From Embiotoca jacksoni (Eukaryota; Chordata; Actinopteri; Embiotocidae), in assembly GCA_022577435.1 (NCBI GenBank), contig JAKOON010000010.1, forward strand, positions 20,316,024 to 20,380,023: DNA of 64,000 nucleotides, written 5' to 3'. Numbering within the stretch: the stretch's first letter is position 1; each line of letters opens with the position of its first letter. This document shows positions 61,556 to 64,000 of this stretch, piece by piece. The notes below the pieces were generated by a model, which made no database searches, was not told where the DNA came from, and worked only from the letters and a program-made list of their open reading frames with translations. The position numbers were made by a program, and so were the translations under genes.

Positions 61556-64000
61556 GTTTGCTGTGTGTGCACGATGCAGACTCTAATCCTGCAGAGCCTC
61601 GGAGCCGTATTTAAGCACATTAAATCTGTAACTGTGTGGCCGTCCACAGTCCTTCCGCCTGGCTTTTTCCACAGAGCAGCTCAGACATGTACATGTAGAG
61701 CACACATTAATATTGGCGAGTCTCCAGCCTCCCATGAAAGGTGCAAAATTTAAGTACAGGTAAAAGTAGGCACACAGAATTTCATTTCATTATGGCGTCT
61801 GGGCTTTTTCTGAAGTAGATAGCGGGATGGTGAAACATGACCTGGAAAAGGTTTGTAAAGGTGCACTGTTAGATTCCACAGTACTTCTAAAGGCATTTGC
61901 TGAGGATGTGGCTGATATGATACAAACGTAAAAGCGGCATAAATCCCTGTCTTTTCTGTGATTTTGGAGGTCTGCCTGGATCGGTGCTCTGTGAAGCACT
62001 CAGTATGGCTGCAGCCTCTTTTCTCATATCCAGACAGATATAAACACTGAGCCACTGCCAGACACTGTGAACGAGAAGAAAAACATGACTTACTTTTGAA
62101 AAAAGAAAAAATAATTCCTTAGCCTTTGAGAACTCTGGAATTTATGTACCACTGAATTTAATCTAATACCACTGCACCTGCATGGCATAATAAGCAGACA
62201 GAGCTTCGTGATATTAACAAAAGAGGCAATATCAAATATAAATGTGACAAATATTACATATTTTATAATTACAGGAGGCGGAGGATGATTTTTATTCCTG
62301 TCTTTCTTTTATGAATTCCACCAGTTTGTCTTGTTCTTAGAAACACTCACCAGGTCACATAGCAGCGGAGCGTTCAACATTCATCAAAGTGTTGCCTTCT
62401 GAGGCATGTATTTCATTACAAACTCCCTGCAATGACAATCTTATCTCCAGCACACACTCAGCATGGAGCAGCTGCTACACTGCTAATCATTAATCGTTAA
62501 TAACCTGAGATTGCAACTGTGCAGGGGCTTAAAAAAAACAAATAAATATCAATTTCCCCGCGCCTCCTCTCTGCAGCCGCATGGCTGGTGTGTGGCATAC
62601 AGCAGGTCCTAATTACAACACGTTCCCATTTCCTGCTATCAATCCTGTTTATTTACAGCGTATGCAGAGGGAAATGGGTCCTCTTCGGAGCACAATGGAC
62701 AACCGTTGTCTTCGGAATGGATGGTTATAAAGTGTTGGAGGAGATGGACTGTAAACATTCAGCTGATGCAATACCACATTAACAACAGGCAACGATTTCA
62801 TATCGTCATATTAAAGCAGACTCCATCGCTGCTCCGGTTGAAAACTGCTCGTGGTGTGAGGGAATGGGAAGCCATCAAGTGAACTATACAGTATGATACA
62901 ATTATGTTTGCTTTAACAATAATGTGAACTAGCAGTATGTTTCAGCTGTAAATGTACCGCACCCCAGGGGTAACACCATGCCAATGAATCACAGCGCTGC
63001 AGCTGAGAGCTGGCAGCATTGTCTCTGGCTCAGTATGCACAGGCAGTCTGCACAAGGTCATTGAGGGAGACTCACCACAACATCCACAGGAACCATCCAT
63101 CTCACTTATCACTGTATATGCAATGGTGAATAATCATATGATGATAAATAGGCTTTTTTCTATTCAAACAAATAGAAAGTGTCGATACCACGAGTGAATC
63201 TATCTGAATAAAGGAGTGCAGAACATTCGCAGGCATACAGTAGATAATAAATGCATGCGCACACACACACACAATGTAATCTAAGCAACACGAGCACGAA
63301 CTTCTTCAAGACGCCTGTCATCTCCTCCATCGCTATATCCCTCTACCCTTGCAGAAAAATCACAGGGATTCTGCTCTACTTTTCATCGACTCCTGTAAAT
63401 AAAACCCCATGCAAGAGCAAATCTGAAGAAGAAGCAAAACAAACAAACAAAAAAAATGGATGTCTGCAGGTTGTCAAAGGATGATGGAGGTGATATGGGG
63501 GTAGGGGGGGAGGTAAGAGAGGTGTGTAGCAGGTGAGCTAACTCAAAGGAAATATGCCGACACAGCCTCGACATGCAGGGGGGAGGGAGTGTGGTGGTGA
63601 GAGAGCGCGATAGCTGACGAGGAAGAAGCGTATCCGGAGGTGAGAGGGTTGTGTGGGGGCTTGAAGGGTACGTCTATTTCTGAGTAAGAACAGATAGGGA
63701 AACAGATGAGGAAACCACCAGGGTATCAATTATCATCAGTAATGCACCTATAGGCAATGATGCAGCTTTCTTCCTGAGTGCTGCTTGTTGGGTGGGTGAC
63801 CTGTCTCGCACAACCTCGGGAGCTGCTCCCATTCATGCCGTGAATCAGGGCTCATCAAATCATCTCTTGGCCCATGGTAGTACGTTTATGCTTTTTTCAT
63901 GTCAAGGTCATGTTGTCTGTGACCTTTGGTGCTTTAATTTTTTATCTTAATGAGCCAAAGGAGAATAGTGAATATTGTCTACTACTGTATAATACACTAG

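Larger units (their letters stand above)
56805..64000 (-). other. galnt9: galnt9 intron upstream of the first visible exon (partial)
   Basis: No upstream galnt9 exon was found to the window end. I searched the minus strand by eye for the DAHVEF-like metal-binding block that must come next. The region holds a LINE fragment interrupted by another repeat, a LINE-like tail, a MITE and an AT-rich repeat. I recognise nothing in 56,810-57,830, 58,750-60,820 and 61,560-64,000, apart from a short CA run near 63,258. Confidence 0.75.

Noticed and set aside
56805..64000. Upstream galnt9 exons (DxH region, membrane anchor)
   Set aside because: Searched for on the minus strand and not found, so they are taken to lie beyond the window.
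1..64000. tRNA, rRNA, CRISPR, prokaryotic or viral genes
   Set aside because: None seen; direct repeats present are microsatellites or transposon parts.

Overview
The window looks like nuclear DNA of a teleost fish. Evidence: a spliced vertebrate gene with GT-AG introns, many long (CA)n/(GT)n microsatellites, and remnants of repeat families typical of teleosts (Tc1/mariner, RTE-type and Rex1/L2-like LINEs, small TIR elements). There is no sign of operons, prokaryotic genes, CRISPR arrays or viral genes.

One protein-coding gene dominates. Seven minus-strand exons (56,804 down to 17,729) splice in frame into the C-terminal 349 residues of a GalNAc-transferase-like protein, best matched to GALNT9. 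They encode the second half of the GT-A catalytic domain and the whole C-terminal ricin-B-type lectin domain, ending in a TGA stop. All splice sites are canonical and all phases agree. The N-terminal part (membrane anchor, first half of the catalytic domain with the DxH motif) must lie beyond the right edge, because no such exon was found between 56.8 and 64.0 kb. A probable poly(A) signal lies about 850 bp past the stop.

Layout: 1-16.8 kb is downstream intergenic DNA with microsatellites, a small RTE-type insertion with a perfect 14-bp target duplication, and a probable LTR-element relic. 16.9-18.3 kb holds the 3' UTR and the last two exons. 18.3-26.4 kb is an intron holding a full-length, young Tc1 element (217-bp terminal repeats differing at 3 sites) whose single-ORF transposase has lost its catalytic glutamate, and beside it a decayed Tc1 of another family. 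26.4-31.0 kb has three exons; one of its introns carries three CA arrays and a strong G-quadruplex motif. 31.0-50.1 kb is a 19-kb intron with an internally deleted RTE fragment, another dispersed repeat and a Z-DNA-prone tract. 50.1-56.8 kb has two exons separated by an intron with a TIR-type element. 56.8-64.0 kb is intron with a LINE interrupted by another repeat, and a 181-bp MITE.

I found no previously undescribed biological system. The points most worth a second look are the Tc1 copy (recent by its repeats, yet with a DDE-to-DDA change and an apparent stop loss), the nested repeat insertions, the structure-prone intron, and a few unexplained exon-like or conserved-looking patches.
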